From: Deltaproteobacteria bacterium IMCC39146
GTDB lineage: Bacteria; Desulfobacterota; Desulfuromonadia; Desulfuromonadales; BM103
Assembly (NCBI GenBank): GCA_030005635.1
Contig: JARUHP010000018.1
Location: forward strand, 18,408 to 82,407
Reading direction: 5' to 3'
DNA length: 64,000 bases
Position numbers and translations under genes: made by a program. Below are positions 16,887 to 25,696 of this stretch, in pieces (the first letter of the stretch is position 1; each line of letters begins with the position of its first letter). The notes under the pieces were generated by a model. It was not told where the DNA came from. It was given only the letters and a program-made list of their open reading frames with translations, and ran no database searches.

Positions 16887-19412
16887 TTCCCCTCTCAGAT
16901 AACTCGCCGGCTTATGTCCCAGCGCTCGCCAGGTTCCAACCAACCCCAAAAATACTGTTAGCGCAACTCCGGTCAAAATTGTTGTGATAATTGTTCCCGG
17001 ATGCAGGGTAAAAGAGATCTTCATCAACCCTTCCAGGATCCCCATGGCCGCCAAGCTACCGACTATCGCGCTGATGCCACCCGCAATCAAGCCAAGAAAC
17101 AGAAACTCCGCAGCAAACGCACCCAGAATGTCGAAACGGGTCGCCCCGCAGACCTTAAAAATAACCGCGTCGTGAATCCGTCGGTGCTGATCTGCAGAGA
17201 CGGCTCCAGCCAGCACCAGGAATCCTATTAACACCGCAAGACCAGCCATGCTGCGAAAGGCTGTGCCGATACGTTCGAGTGTTTGAGAGACATTTTTAAG
17301 GAGCTCGCGGGTGCTGATGGCAGAGACGTTCGGGAATTGTTTAGTGATTGCGGCGAAGGCGGTTTCTTCCTGCTCTGGTGGAACATGAATCGAGGCGATG
17401 TTTGTCTGTGGCGCGTTTTCCAGGACTCCAGGCGAGAAGAGTAGTGCGAAATTCAAGTCGAGTGTCGACCAGTCGACTTCCCTCAAGCTGCTTATCCTAG
17501 CAGTAACATCTCGACCCAGAACATTGATCGTCAGCGTGTCGCCTATGCCGACCCCAAATCCTTTCGCGAGATCCGCCGTAATGGAAACCAGGGGTTCACC
17601 TGCATAGTCTTTCGGCCACCACTCTCCCGCAACGACCTTTATGTCCGGCGCCTTCTCCTTTGCGTAACTTAAGAATCTGTCACCACGAACTGCCCAGCGC
17701 ACTTCCTTGGCAACTTTTGCCATTGTCACCGGCTTGCCTGCAATGGCGCTTATACGGCCGCGCAAAGTCGGATAGCGTTTTAGCTTGGTGATTCCAGGCA
17801 AGTTGCGAGCTGTCTCTTCAAAGCTTTCAACCTGGTGTGGTTGCAGGTCCAGGAAGAAGAAAGAGGGGGCTTCATTGGGGACAGTTTCATTGATCTTGTC
17901 ATCGAGGTTGGCTTGGACCAGCATGACGGTGACCAGAGCGGTTAAGCCGAGGCCCAATGAGAATAGTGCACTTCCTGACGGTGACCCGCGTCGATGGATG
18001 TTGCCCAATCCGAGCCGCAGAGACGGATTTGTTGGCTTCGGGATCAGGTGAGTCAGTTTGACAACAGTTGTTGAGGCAAAGCGGAAGATTATGAAGCAAA
18101 GGCTCGCTCCGCAGATAAACCAGAAGGCCAGTCTTTGATCGCTGCTGGTCAGGATCGCCAATGTGGCCAGAATAATTACCGAGATGATGATTGCTACTTT
18201 GATAGCCATTCCGGGGTTCTTGTTGCTGGATTCGCTGTAGCCTCGAAACAGAACTGATGGTGAGACTTGTCTTGCCAGGCCTAGAGATTTCAAAGAGAAA
18301 ATCAGCGCAATCAGTAGACCGAAAAGTGCTGCTACGACCAACACCTGCCAATGAATACCGGGGGTAATGGGAACGGGTAGATGGGTGCCGATAAGTTGTT
18401 GTAAAAGATAGGGCAGGGCAGCGCCGGCAACGAGCCCGGCTGTTGAACCGAGAATGCCCAGGAAAAGAATTTGCAGCAGGTAGGCCGTAAAGATCAACTT
18501 GCCAGGTGCACCCAGGCATTTCATTGTTGCAATATGGGTGATCTTGCCGTCCAGATATCCGCGCACCGCGCCGGAAACACCGAGACCGCCAACCAATAGG
18601 GAGCAAAGCCCGATGAGAGTCATGTTCAAGTTCATGCGGTCGAGAAAGAAGGTCACGCGGGGCGCAGCCTCTCGCCAGCTTCGTACGCGCCAGCCCGCTT
18701 CAGGAAAATGGACCTGCAGCTCAGCTTTTAATTGGTCCACTGTTTCACGGTTCGGCAGTCGCAGTCGGTACGCGTGATAAACCAGGCTGCCAGGCTGCAG
18801 CAGGCCTGTGGCCTTGAGCCCCTCAAGGCTGATCATGAAGCGTGGACCAAGGTTGAAAGCGCGCACTGTGCGGTCCGGCTCTGTTGTGATGATCCCCTTT
18901 AATCTAAAGTCCGCGTTGCCGACTTTGACCTTGTCACCGATCTTCTTGTCCAGGCGGGAGAGCATGGGCGCTTCTACCAAGGCCCCAAACTCATCACGAC
19001 TGTCGAGTTCACGATGAATGTTCAGTTGTGGGGTGCTCGTGATCTTGCCGTAGAGGGGATAGTCGGAGTCGACCGCTTTCAGCTCTGCAAGGACACGCTT
19101 GTCGTTATGTATGTCGACAACCATGGTCCTCATGGTGGCTACATGCGAAAGCTGGCCCCGATCTGTCAGAAAACTGATGCCCTCGGTCGGTAGTTCGCGA
19201 TGAGCCAAACGGATTTCCAGGTCGCCGCCCAAAAGGGCGCTGGCGTCGGCCAGCAGGCCAGCTTTGGCTGACTCAGTAAAAGAACCGATTGCGCTGATTG
19301 CAAAAACCCCAAGGAAAAGGCAGGTCAGGAAGACGCCAAAGCCACGCAATCCACCGCGGAGTTCTCGACGGACCAGGCGGATGGCCTGGGTTATTGTGCT
19401 TGTTGAGTTCAA
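16884..19412 (-). CDS. ybbP: FtsX-like ABC transporter permease (YbbP type)
   Basis: 842 residues. It has an N-terminal helix (GFGVFLTCLFLGVFAISAIG), a large extracytoplasmic domain, two sets of FtsX-like helices (about 260-390 and 720-840), and a second periplasmic domain between them. This is the architecture of the YbbP group of MacB-like permeases, which act with YbbA; their substrate is not known. The start overlaps the ybbA stop by 4 bases. The ybbA-ybbP-tesA arrangement is conserved in proteobacteria, which supports the call. Confidence 0.92.
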   Translation of the reverse strand: MNSTSTITQAIRLVRRELRGGLRGFGVFLTCLFLGVFAISAIGSFTESAKAGLLADASALLGGDLEIRLAHRELPTEGISFLTDRGQLSHVATMRTMVVDIHNDKRVLAELKAVDSDYPLYGKITSTPQLNIHRELDSRDEFGALVEAPMLSRLDKKIGDKVKVGNADFRLKGIITTEPDRTVRAFNLGPRFMISLEGLKATGLLQPGSLVYHAYRLRLPNRETVDQLKAELQVHFPEAGWRVRSWREAAPRVTFFLDRMNLNMTLIGLCSLLVGGLGVSGAVRGYLDGKITHIATMKCLGAPGKLIFTAYLLQILFLGILGSTAGLVAGAALPYLLQQLIGTHLPVPITPGIHWQVLVVAALFGLLIALIFSLKSLGLARQVSPSVLFRGYSESSNKNPGMAIKVAIIISVIILATLAILTSSDQRLAFWFICGASLCFIIFRFASTTVVKLTHLIPKPTNPSLRLGLGNIHRRGSPSGSALFSLGLGLTALVTVMLVQANLDDKINETVPNEAPSFFFLDLQPHQVESFEETARNLPGITKLKRYPTLRGRISAIAGKPVTMAKVAKEVRWAVRGDRFLSYAKEKAPDIKVVAGEWWPKDYAGEPLVSITADLAKGFGVGIGDTLTINVLGRDVTARISSLREVDWSTLDLNFALLFSPGVLENAPQTNIASIHVPPEQEETAFAAITKQFPNVSAISTRELLKNVSQTLERIGTAFRSMAGLAVLIGFLVLAGAVSADQHRRIHDAVIFKVCGATRFDILGAFAAEFLFLGLIAGGISAIVGSLAAMGILEGLMKISFTLHPGTIITTILTGVALTVFLGLVGTWRALGHKPASYLRGE

Positions 19413-20098
19413 GAGTCAGCCCCATTCTCTTCACGTAGACAGCCGTCGATCATTCTCACGGACCGCTCGCAACGTGAGGCAAGAATCTCGTCGTGGGTGA
19501 CCAGAACCAGAGTTGTGCCATGCTCTTGTTGCAGGTCAAAAAGGAGGTTCATGACAATCTGTCCAGTTTCGCGGTCGAGATTGCCGGTGGGCTCATCAGC
19601 CAGGAGAAGGGCGGGTTTAACAACAAAGGCCCGAGCAAGAGCAACGCGTTGCTGTTCTCCGCCGGAGAGTTCGCCGGGATAATGATCGATTCTGTCGCTC
19701 AGGCCAGTCTTTGTCAGTGCTTCTTCGGCTTGTTCTTCAGGATTCTTGCAGCCGGAAAATTCGAGGGGCAAGGAAACATTCTCTAGAGCCGTCATGGTGG
19801 GAATGAGATGAAATGACTGGAAAACAATGCCGACATGCTCGCGGCGGAACCGCGCCAAGCCGTCTTCATCGATGGTGGTCAGGTCAACTCCTGCGACCTG
19901 AATCTGCCCTGAGGTCGGTTTCTCCAGACCTGAAAGCGCCATTAGCAGGGTTGTCTTGCCTGCTCCAGAAGGGCCGAGCACGCTCACTGTTTCGCCTTTG
20001 GTTATGTTAAGGTTGACTCCGCGCAGGATGTTGACCTCTCCGGCACCGCCGACTAGACTGAGATGAAGATCCACGATATTAACCAAGGGCTCTGACAT
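19409..20098 (-). CDS. ybbA: ABC transporter ATP-binding protein (YbbA type)
   Basis: 229 residues from the ATG at 20098, with AAGGA about 8 bases upstream. A longer reading from 20164 extends through tesA and adds unrelated residues. Walker A is GPSGAGKTT, the signature LSGGEQQRVALARAF, Walker B ALLLADEPTGNLD. It belongs to the LolD/MacB group and powers YbbP. Its start codon overlaps that of the divergent tesA by two bases. Confidence 0.93.
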   Translation of the reverse strand: MSEPLVNIVDLHLSLVGGAGEVNILRGVNLNITKGETVSVLGPSGAGKTTLLMALSGLEKPTSGQIQVAGVDLTTIDEDGLARFRREHVGIVFQSFHLIPTMTALENVSLPLEFSGCKNPEEQAEEALTKTGLSDRIDHYPGELSGGEQQRVALARAFVVKPALLLADEPTGNLDRETGQIVMNLLFDLQQEHGTTLVLVTHDEILASRCERSVRMIDGCLREENGADS

Positions 20099-20756
20099 GC
20101 ATTTATCCTTTTTGCTCAAGTTGGTTTTGTTAACCATTTTGACAGTATCTTCGTCATTTGCCAACTCTACGGCTACAAATAGCGTCGTTATTCTGGTTCT
20201 CGGCGATAGCCTGACCGCTGGTTATGGCCTTGGACAAGATGATTCGTTTCCGCGGCAGCTTGAAAATAGTCTGGCGACTTCAGGATATCCCGTAACTGTC
20301 ATCAACGCCGGAGTCTCGGGCGATACCTCAGCTGGCGGTCTTGCCAGGCTTGAGTGGGCCCTGGTAGTCAATCCTCAGGTCGTACTCGTTGAGCTTGGTG
20401 CAAACGATGCCTTACGCGGTCTTGATCCGGCACAAACCTACGACAACCTTGATCAAATCCTCGCCCGCCTCAAGAAAGCCGGCTGTCGCATCGTCCTTGC
20501 CGGTATGCGGGCTCCCAGAAACCTGGGTCTTGACTATACTTTCGAGTTCGATCAGATCTATCCCGGTCTTGCCGAGCGTCACGATCTTTATTTTTATCCA
20601 TTTTTTCTCGAAGGCGTCGCTACTGATCCCGAGCTGAACCAGGCTGACGGCTTACATCCTAACGCAGAAGGAGTTCGCGTCGTTGTAAAGGGAATTCAAC
20701 CGCTTGTTGTTAAAGCTATTGAGGAGGTTGTGGCCACAAAAAAGCGGTTGGAGTGA
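20097..20756 (+). CDS. tesA: GDSL esterase / acyl-CoA thioesterase I-like (TesA)
   Basis: 219 residues. An N-terminal signal peptide is visible (MHLSFLLKLVLLTILTVSSSFA), so it works in the periplasm. The SGNH-hydrolase blocks are complete: GDSLTAGYG with nucleophile S38, GVSGDTSAGGL, ELGANDALRG, and DGLHPNAEG with the catalytic Asp and His. It hydrolyses acyl-CoA or lysophospholipid esters. The divergent ybbA-ybbP partners are the usual neighbours. A later in-frame TTG start cannot be excluded; it would remove the overlap with ybbA. Confidence 0.93.
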   Translation: MHLSFLLKLVLLTILTVSSSFANSTATNSVVILVLGDSLTAGYGLGQDDSFPRQLENSLATSGYPVTVINAGVSGDTSAGGLARLEWALVVNPQVVLVELGANDALRGLDPAQTYDNLDQILARLKKAGCRIVLAGMRAPRNLGLDYTFEFDQIYPGLAERHDLYFYPFFLEGVATDPELNQADGLHPNAEGVRVVVKGIQPLVVKAIEEVVATKKRLE

Positions 20757-20814
20757 AAATTGCTATTTTGCATATATGGTTTATTGAATTACACGAAAAT
20801 CGAGGTCAATAATT

Positions 20815-21030
20815 ATGCAAGAATGCCAACATCTGAACAACTGTAAGTTTGTCCTGCGCTATGTGGCTCAAGTCAAGTCACACTGGGATGACTTTGTAAG
20901 TCTCTATTGTTGCAAGATTTTTCAGGAAAACTGTAAACGGCTAGAGTATTTTAAGTCGCACGGCATGCTTCCTGATTCAGCGCTGATGCCAACGGGCCAG
21001 CGCGTTCCACAGAACTTGGAGAAGGAATAG
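20815..21030 (+). CDS. Small cysteine-rich conserved protein
   Basis: 71 residues with the cysteine pattern CQHLNNCKF ... YCCKIFQENCKR, then MLPDSALMPTGQ. From memory this spacing (C-x6-C ... C-x6-7-C-x-R ... P-x2-LMP-x-G) recurs in short proteins of deltaproteobacteria, perhaps binding a metal or an Fe-S cluster. GAGGT lies about 10 bases ahead of the ATG. It sits 58 bases after tesA and converges on the phosphorylase gene. No function can be given. Confidence 0.65.
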   Translation: MQECQHLNNCKFVLRYVAQVKSHWDDFVSLYCCKIFQENCKRLEYFKSHGMLPDSALMPTGQRVPQNLEKE

Positions 21031-21113
21031 CGCACGGTGATTGACCGCCTTTCTGGTGTGAAAAGACGACAGGGTCACGGGGTTTTAACGCGTTTCGTGA
21101 TTGCCCTCCGTAG

Positions 21114-22826
21114 CTACCGAAGATACGCCTCCGTGACATAACGTCTCATCATAGCGTGCGTGTTGAAATAATACGCATTTTTGCCAATCGCATTTTTCAG
21201 TACATTGGTCCATTCTTGACGATTATTGTAGTAGAGCGGAATAATCGTCTCCTCGAGCTTTTTGTAGAGATCCTGAACGTCTTCGTCAGAATGGTTGACT
21301 TCTGTGCTTGTTTCCGTTGGTGGCGGTCCGATAGACCACCCTGTGACGCCTTCAATATGCCCTTCAATCCACCATCCATCAAGAACGCTGAAGTTGGGCA
21401 CACCGTTTAACGCTGCTTTCATGCCACTGGTGCCAGAGGCCTCAAGTGGCCGTAACGGGTTGTTCAGCCAGAGATCAACGCCCGGTATCAAACGGCTTGC
21501 GACGTCCATGTTGTAATTCGGCAGATAAACAATCTTGAGTTTATCTCCGAAAAACTCTGCCTGCTGGCAGATCTCCTGAATCATCTGCTTGCCATAATCG
21601 TCCTTCGGGTGGGCCTTGCCACCGAAAACCAGCTGCAGCTTGCCATCGCCAATTTTGAGGAGTCGGTCCCGATCGGTAAAGATCATGTTGGCGCGTTTGT
21701 AAGCGGTTGCCCTGCGAGCAAAGCCAATCGTGAGAACATCAAGGTCCAGTTTTTCTCCTGTGGTCTCTTCGATCCATTGAAAGAGGTAGGCCTTGGCTCC
21801 GGCATGGGCGTCTTGAATCTCATCATCAGGGATAAGGTCGACCCTGACCAGCAACTCCGGTTCGTTTGCCCAGCCGGGCAAGTACTTGTCATAAAGATGT
21901 ATCAAGTATGGAGAGGCCCATGTGAAAGGGTGAATGCCGTTGGTGATCGAGTGGATTTCAAAGCCGGGGAACATGGTTTGAGAAACCTCACCATGCTTTT
22001 TGGCGACCCCATTAACGAAATGTGACAGGTTTAAGGCCAGGAGCGTCATATTGAACTCGTGTTCGCCACCGAGCTTTTTCAGGAGGTCAACAGGGACAAC
22101 GTCACCCATGACCTGAGAGACCAAGTCATAGGAAAAGCGATCATGTCCGGACTCGACGGGTGTGTGGGTGGTGAAAATACAATTTTCCTGAACGCTTCGG
22201 ATGTGTTGTAAATAGTCTTCTTCCAAAGAGCCTTCAACGGTAAGGTGAGGGTGGTTGAGTAGCACCAATGTAAGCAAGCTGGCGTGCCCTTCGTTCAGAT
22301 GGTATTTGCGGACCCGGAAGCCGAGGACCTGCAACAGCCTGGCGCCGCCGATGCCGAGAACGATCTCCTGCTTCAGTCGATAAGCTTTATCGCCACCATA
22401 GAGATAGTCGGTGATTTCCCGGTCCTCAGGCTGGTTCCCCTGGATATCTGTGTCGAGAAAGAGGACAGGCACTTCACCGCCTGTAGGGCTTTTGACTCGG
22501 TACAGCCAGGCCTGAACCTTGACATCTCGATCTTCTATTGTTACCAGGGTTTTGACAGGCAACAGTTCAAGTAAATCCTCAGGTCTCCAGTCAACGGCGC
22601 TTTCCTGTTGCCAGCCGTCGTCAGTGAAGGTTTGCAGAAAGTACCCTTTGCGGCTGATCAAGGTCACTGCCACGAACGGTAATTTCAGATCTGCTGCGCT
22701 CCTGATGGTATCTCCTGCGAGAACTCCCAGGCCACCGCTGTAGGTTGGAATCTCTGTCATCAAGCCTATTTCCATGGAGAAATAGGCGATGCGTGAGGTC
22801 TCTGTGTAGTGTCTCCAGTCCTTCAT
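21114..22826 (-). CDS. glgP: Alpha-glucan phosphorylase, short form (GT35)
   Basis: 570 residues. It releases glucose 1-phosphate from glycogen or maltodextrin using PLP. The start RIAYFSMEIGLMTEIPTYSGGLGVLAGDTIRSAADL is that of the bacterial/archaeal phosphorylase subfamily that lacks the long N-terminal regulatory part. FNMTLLALNLSHFVNGVAKKHG, TNGIHPFTWA and the PLP lysine motif EASGTSGMKAALNGV are all present. It is monocistronic, with AAGG ahead of the ATG. The end converges on the small Cys-rich gene. Confidence 0.93.
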   Translation of the reverse strand: MKDWRHYTETSRIAYFSMEIGLMTEIPTYSGGLGVLAGDTIRSAADLKLPFVAVTLISRKGYFLQTFTDDGWQQESAVDWRPEDLLELLPVKTLVTIEDRDVKVQAWLYRVKSPTGGEVPVLFLDTDIQGNQPEDREITDYLYGGDKAYRLKQEIVLGIGGARLLQVLGFRVRKYHLNEGHASLLTLVLLNHPHLTVEGSLEEDYLQHIRSVQENCIFTTHTPVESGHDRFSYDLVSQVMGDVVPVDLLKKLGGEHEFNMTLLALNLSHFVNGVAKKHGEVSQTMFPGFEIHSITNGIHPFTWASPYLIHLYDKYLPGWANEPELLVRVDLIPDDEIQDAHAGAKAYLFQWIEETTGEKLDLDVLTIGFARRATAYKRANMIFTDRDRLLKIGDGKLQLVFGGKAHPKDDYGKQMIQEICQQAEFFGDKLKIVYLPNYNMDVASRLIPGVDLWLNNPLRPLEASGTSGMKAALNGVPNFSVLDGWWIEGHIEGVTGWSIGPPPTETSTEVNHSDEDVQDLYKKLEETIIPLYYNNRQEWTNVLKNAIGKNAYYFNTHAMMRRYVTEAYLR

Positions 22827-23073
22827 CGCTTGCCTTGGATCGTGTTTAGTAAAACAACGATCGCTATTTTTTAAGCGGACGGAAATTCATAAACCCAAAA
22901 GGGACTGATTGTTAGGATAGAATAACATACTGGCGATGGTTTTTATGGTTACACCCGTCAAAATTTGCGAGTGGAGTTGTTGAGTAAAAACTTGCAAAAT
23001 TATGCAATTTGTGGAAATAAATAGCTTTTTAAGCTCTTGTGTTAAATGACTTTTTTCGGGGGATGGCCGCTCC

Positions 23074-24702
23074 ATGTACGAATCATTTTTTTCTTTAAAA
23101 GAAAAACCTTTTGCTCTAACCCCGAATCCTCGCTTTCTATTCTTGAGCAAAACCCACAATGAGGTTTACGCTCACCTGATTTATGGTATCGAAAGTCGAG
23201 CCGGCTTCGTAGAGGTGACCGGTGAGGTTGGGACCGGAAAAACCACCATCCTGCGGACTCTACTTTCACATCTGGACGAAAGTAAATATCGGGTTGCTTT
23301 CATATTCAATCCTAAATTGACGGCTTTTGAGCTCTTGCGCAACATCAACCGCGAATTCGGCGTCGATGACGCTGGTACCAGTAACCCTGACCTGATCCAT
23401 GCTCTGAATACATTCCTCCTTGCAGAGAATGAAGCCGGACGGACTCCAATCCTGGTCATTGACGAAGCGCAGAACCTTTCAGGAGAGGTGCTGGAGCAGA
23501 TCCGCCTGCTTTCGAATCTCGAGACTGAGGATGACAAGCTGATCCAGGTCATCCTTGTTGGACAGCCCGAACTGCGCCACCATCTGAGTGATCACAGCCT
23601 GCGCCAGTTGAATCAGCGCATTGCCGTGCGTTACCAACTACGCCCTCTCAATCGTGAAGAGACCGCTTCCTATGTTCTGCATCGTCTCAACATTGCAGGT
23701 CGTCGCGACGGCAACCTGTTTTCTGCCGCAGCGTTGAAGAAAGTGTTTGCCTGCTCTGGTGGTATCCCACGCCGGGTGAACCTGATCTGTGACCGTTCGC
23801 TGCTGACTGCTTACTCCGAAGAGCGCGGTGTTATCTCTGCTCGTGATGTCAACCAGGCCGTTAAAGAGTTGGCCGGAATGGGCGAGGGGGCACAGAGTCA
23901 CTTTGATATGCCATGGAAAGCGCTAACTTTTGCCGTGGCCGCTGTGTTGGTCATGTTGATTGGTTTTTTCCTTGCGTCGCCATTCAGTAACGCTCCTGAG
24001 GAAGCTCTTGTTCAAACTCAGCCTGTTCAGGTCGTTGAACAGAAAACCATCGCTAAGGTCGAGCCTGTTACGCAAAAGGCTGCTTCTCTAGAAATTCCTG
24101 AAATCTCTGGCCTAGACAGCTTGATCGCTTCCTGCAACGCTCTTTTTGTCGCTTGGGATGTTGCACCTCTGCCAGAGGACTTCTCTTCCCGGGACTTTGA
24201 TTTCGATAAAATCTTTAGTTTGCGCGGTTTCAAGCTCGCACGCCTCGCAGGTGATTTTGAAACCCTGAGCAAATTCAATGTGCCTCTGCTTGTGCCTTTA
24301 CCAGAAGAGAAGGGCGGCGGTTATCTTGCTGTCCTCGGGCGGGCGGAAGCAGGGATGTGGTCGATCGCGCCGGCATACCAGGGTCGTAACACTTTGAATG
24401 CCTCAGAATTGAAAGGCCTGGGGATACAGATGGCCCTGGTTCCATGGGTTGATTTCGCATCGATTGGCTATGTCGCTGTTCCTGGGGTAAAAGGTGAAAG
24501 TGTTCGCCGACTACAGTACCTGCTCGGGCTTTCGGGATGCGCTGATGTCTCAACCAGCGGTCGTTTCGATCCTTCCAGTATTCAGTGCGTTAAGGGCTTT
24601 CAACGTCGGCAGGGCCTGATCGTTGATGGCCTGGTTGGTCCCAGGACTTTGATTCTTCTTTACCAACTGACCGGTACCTACAAAATGCCCCGTCTTTCAT
24701 GA
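23074..24702 (+). CDS. exeA: ExeA/GspA-like AAA ATPase with a peptidoglycan-binding domain
   Basis: 542 residues. The N-terminal 270 residues are an ExeA/MshM-type AAA domain: start MYESFFSLKEKPFALTPNPRFLFLS, Walker A GEVGTGKTT (about 51), Walker B ILVIDEAQNL (about 128). One membrane helix follows (about 283-303). The periplasmic part ends with a PG_binding_1 domain (RRLQYLLGLSG ... FQRRQGLIVDGLVGPRTL). With GspB it would use ATP to pass or place the type II secretion secretin through the cell wall. GspB follows by 21 bases. No other gsp gene is in this window. Confidence 0.9.
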   Translation: MYESFFSLKEKPFALTPNPRFLFLSKTHNEVYAHLIYGIESRAGFVEVTGEVGTGKTTILRTLLSHLDESKYRVAFIFNPKLTAFELLRNINREFGVDDAGTSNPDLIHALNTFLLAENEAGRTPILVIDEAQNLSGEVLEQIRLLSNLETEDDKLIQVILVGQPELRHHLSDHSLRQLNQRIAVRYQLRPLNREETASYVLHRLNIAGRRDGNLFSAAALKKVFACSGGIPRRVNLICDRSLLTAYSEERGVISARDVNQAVKELAGMGEGAQSHFDMPWKALTFAVAAVLVMLIGFFLASPFSNAPEEALVQTQPVQVVEQKTIAKVEPVTQKAASLEIPEISGLDSLIASCNALFVAWDVAPLPEDFSSRDFDFDKIFSLRGFKLARLAGDFETLSKFNVPLLVPLPEEKGGGYLAVLGRAEAGMWSIAPAYQGRNTLNASELKGLGIQMALVPWVDFASIGYVAVPGVKGESVRRLQYLLGLSGCADVSTSGRFDPSSIQCVKGFQRRQGLIVDGLVGPRTLILLYQLTGTYKMPRLS

Positions 24703-24723
24703 CGGCTGTGAGGAAAACGTCTG

Positions 24724-25479
24724 ATGAGCTCCATTCTTAAAGCTCTGCGAAAAATAGAAGAAGAGAAACGCGTCGCTAATCACGCGGCTCCAGATCTGAG
24801 GATGGACCAGGGTAATTCCGGTAAGAAGGCACGGCCTTATCTACCGGTAGTCGCCGGCATCGCACTCGGCGCTGTGTGTGTCAGCCTCTTTGGTCTCTGG
24901 TTCTCTTCAGACACCCCTGAGATTTCGAACCAGTCTCAGCAACAGCCTATGGTTCCTGTCGTTGAAAGCAAGCAGGCCGTTCCGCCTGCGGTCGTGGCTA
25001 AAGAGGAGATGTTGGAAACTTCTTCAAAAAAGCCACAAACCGTTTCTGCTCAAGAGCCAATCACTGAGCCTGTTGCAGAAGCCGTTAAGATCCGTGAAGT
25101 GATTATGCCTGTGGAAGCTATGCCGGTGATCTCTATGCAGACTGAGCCGAAAAAACAGGAGCCAAAGATCGTTCCTGAGAGAAAGGCCCCGCTACCAGAA
25201 GTTGTTTTGTCTGAAAGCGTGACTACGAACATAACCAAAGCATCAATACCTGAGCCGTTGGTCGTGAAACCCAAAACATTGCCCGAGGGAGTTCTGCTCA
25301 AGGTCTCTGAGACTTTTTATCATGATGACCCCGTCAACAGCATGGCTGTCGTCAATGATCTTCCGGTCATGATCGGCACCTTTGTTGACTCAGCGGTGGT
25401 GTTGGAAATTCACTCTGATAAAGTGGTCTTTAAGATTGGCGACGACTCCTACGATGTCCCTGTGACACCCCCACAGTAA
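24724..25479 (+). CDS. gspB: General secretion pathway protein B (GspB)
   Basis: 251 residues. The start MSSILKALRKIEEEKR is the signature of GspB, followed by one membrane helix (about 40-60), a long Pro/Glu/Lys-rich periplasmic linker, and a C-terminal GspB domain (INSMAVVNDLPVMIGTFVD ... VLEIHSDKVVFKIG). It pairs with the ExeA-like ATPase upstream in inserting the type II secretin. The linker makes the middle of the protein poorly conserved. Confidence 0.9.
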   Translation: MSSILKALRKIEEEKRVANHAAPDLRMDQGNSGKKARPYLPVVAGIALGAVCVSLFGLWFSSDTPEISNQSQQQPMVPVVESKQAVPPAVVAKEEMLETSSKKPQTVSAQEPITEPVAEAVKIREVIMPVEAMPVISMQTEPKKQEPKIVPERKAPLPEVVLSESVTTNITKASIPEPLVVKPKTLPEGVLLKVSETFYHDDPVNSMAVVNDLPVMIGTFVDSAVVLEIHSDKVVFKIGDDSYDVPVTPPQ

Positions 25480-25567
25480 CTTCTAGCAGCCTGTCAGACT
25501 GCTCATGAACTGGCTGCAAATTCGTTTTATCCCAACTTCCATAGAGTCGAATAATCCCCATCTGACT

Positions 25568-25581
25568 GTAGAATATTCTAC
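25568..25581. promoter_or_regulatory. Perfect palindrome upstream of the Cus efflux operon
   Basis: GTAGAATATTCTAC, 14 bases, lies 116 bases ahead of the TolC-like gene, with TTGACT (25593-25598) just downstream. It could be an operator for a metal-sensing regulator. I could not find a well-spaced -10, so the promoter itself stays unassigned. Confidence 0.4.
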
Positions 25582-25696
25582 CTTTTCCTGTGTTGACTTT
25601 CTCGCTGGTTGCAAAGGAGTCGCAGTATTGCATACTTACCGATATGGCACGCAATATGAAGAATCGATACATGAACTTTTGCTTAAGGGATTATTT

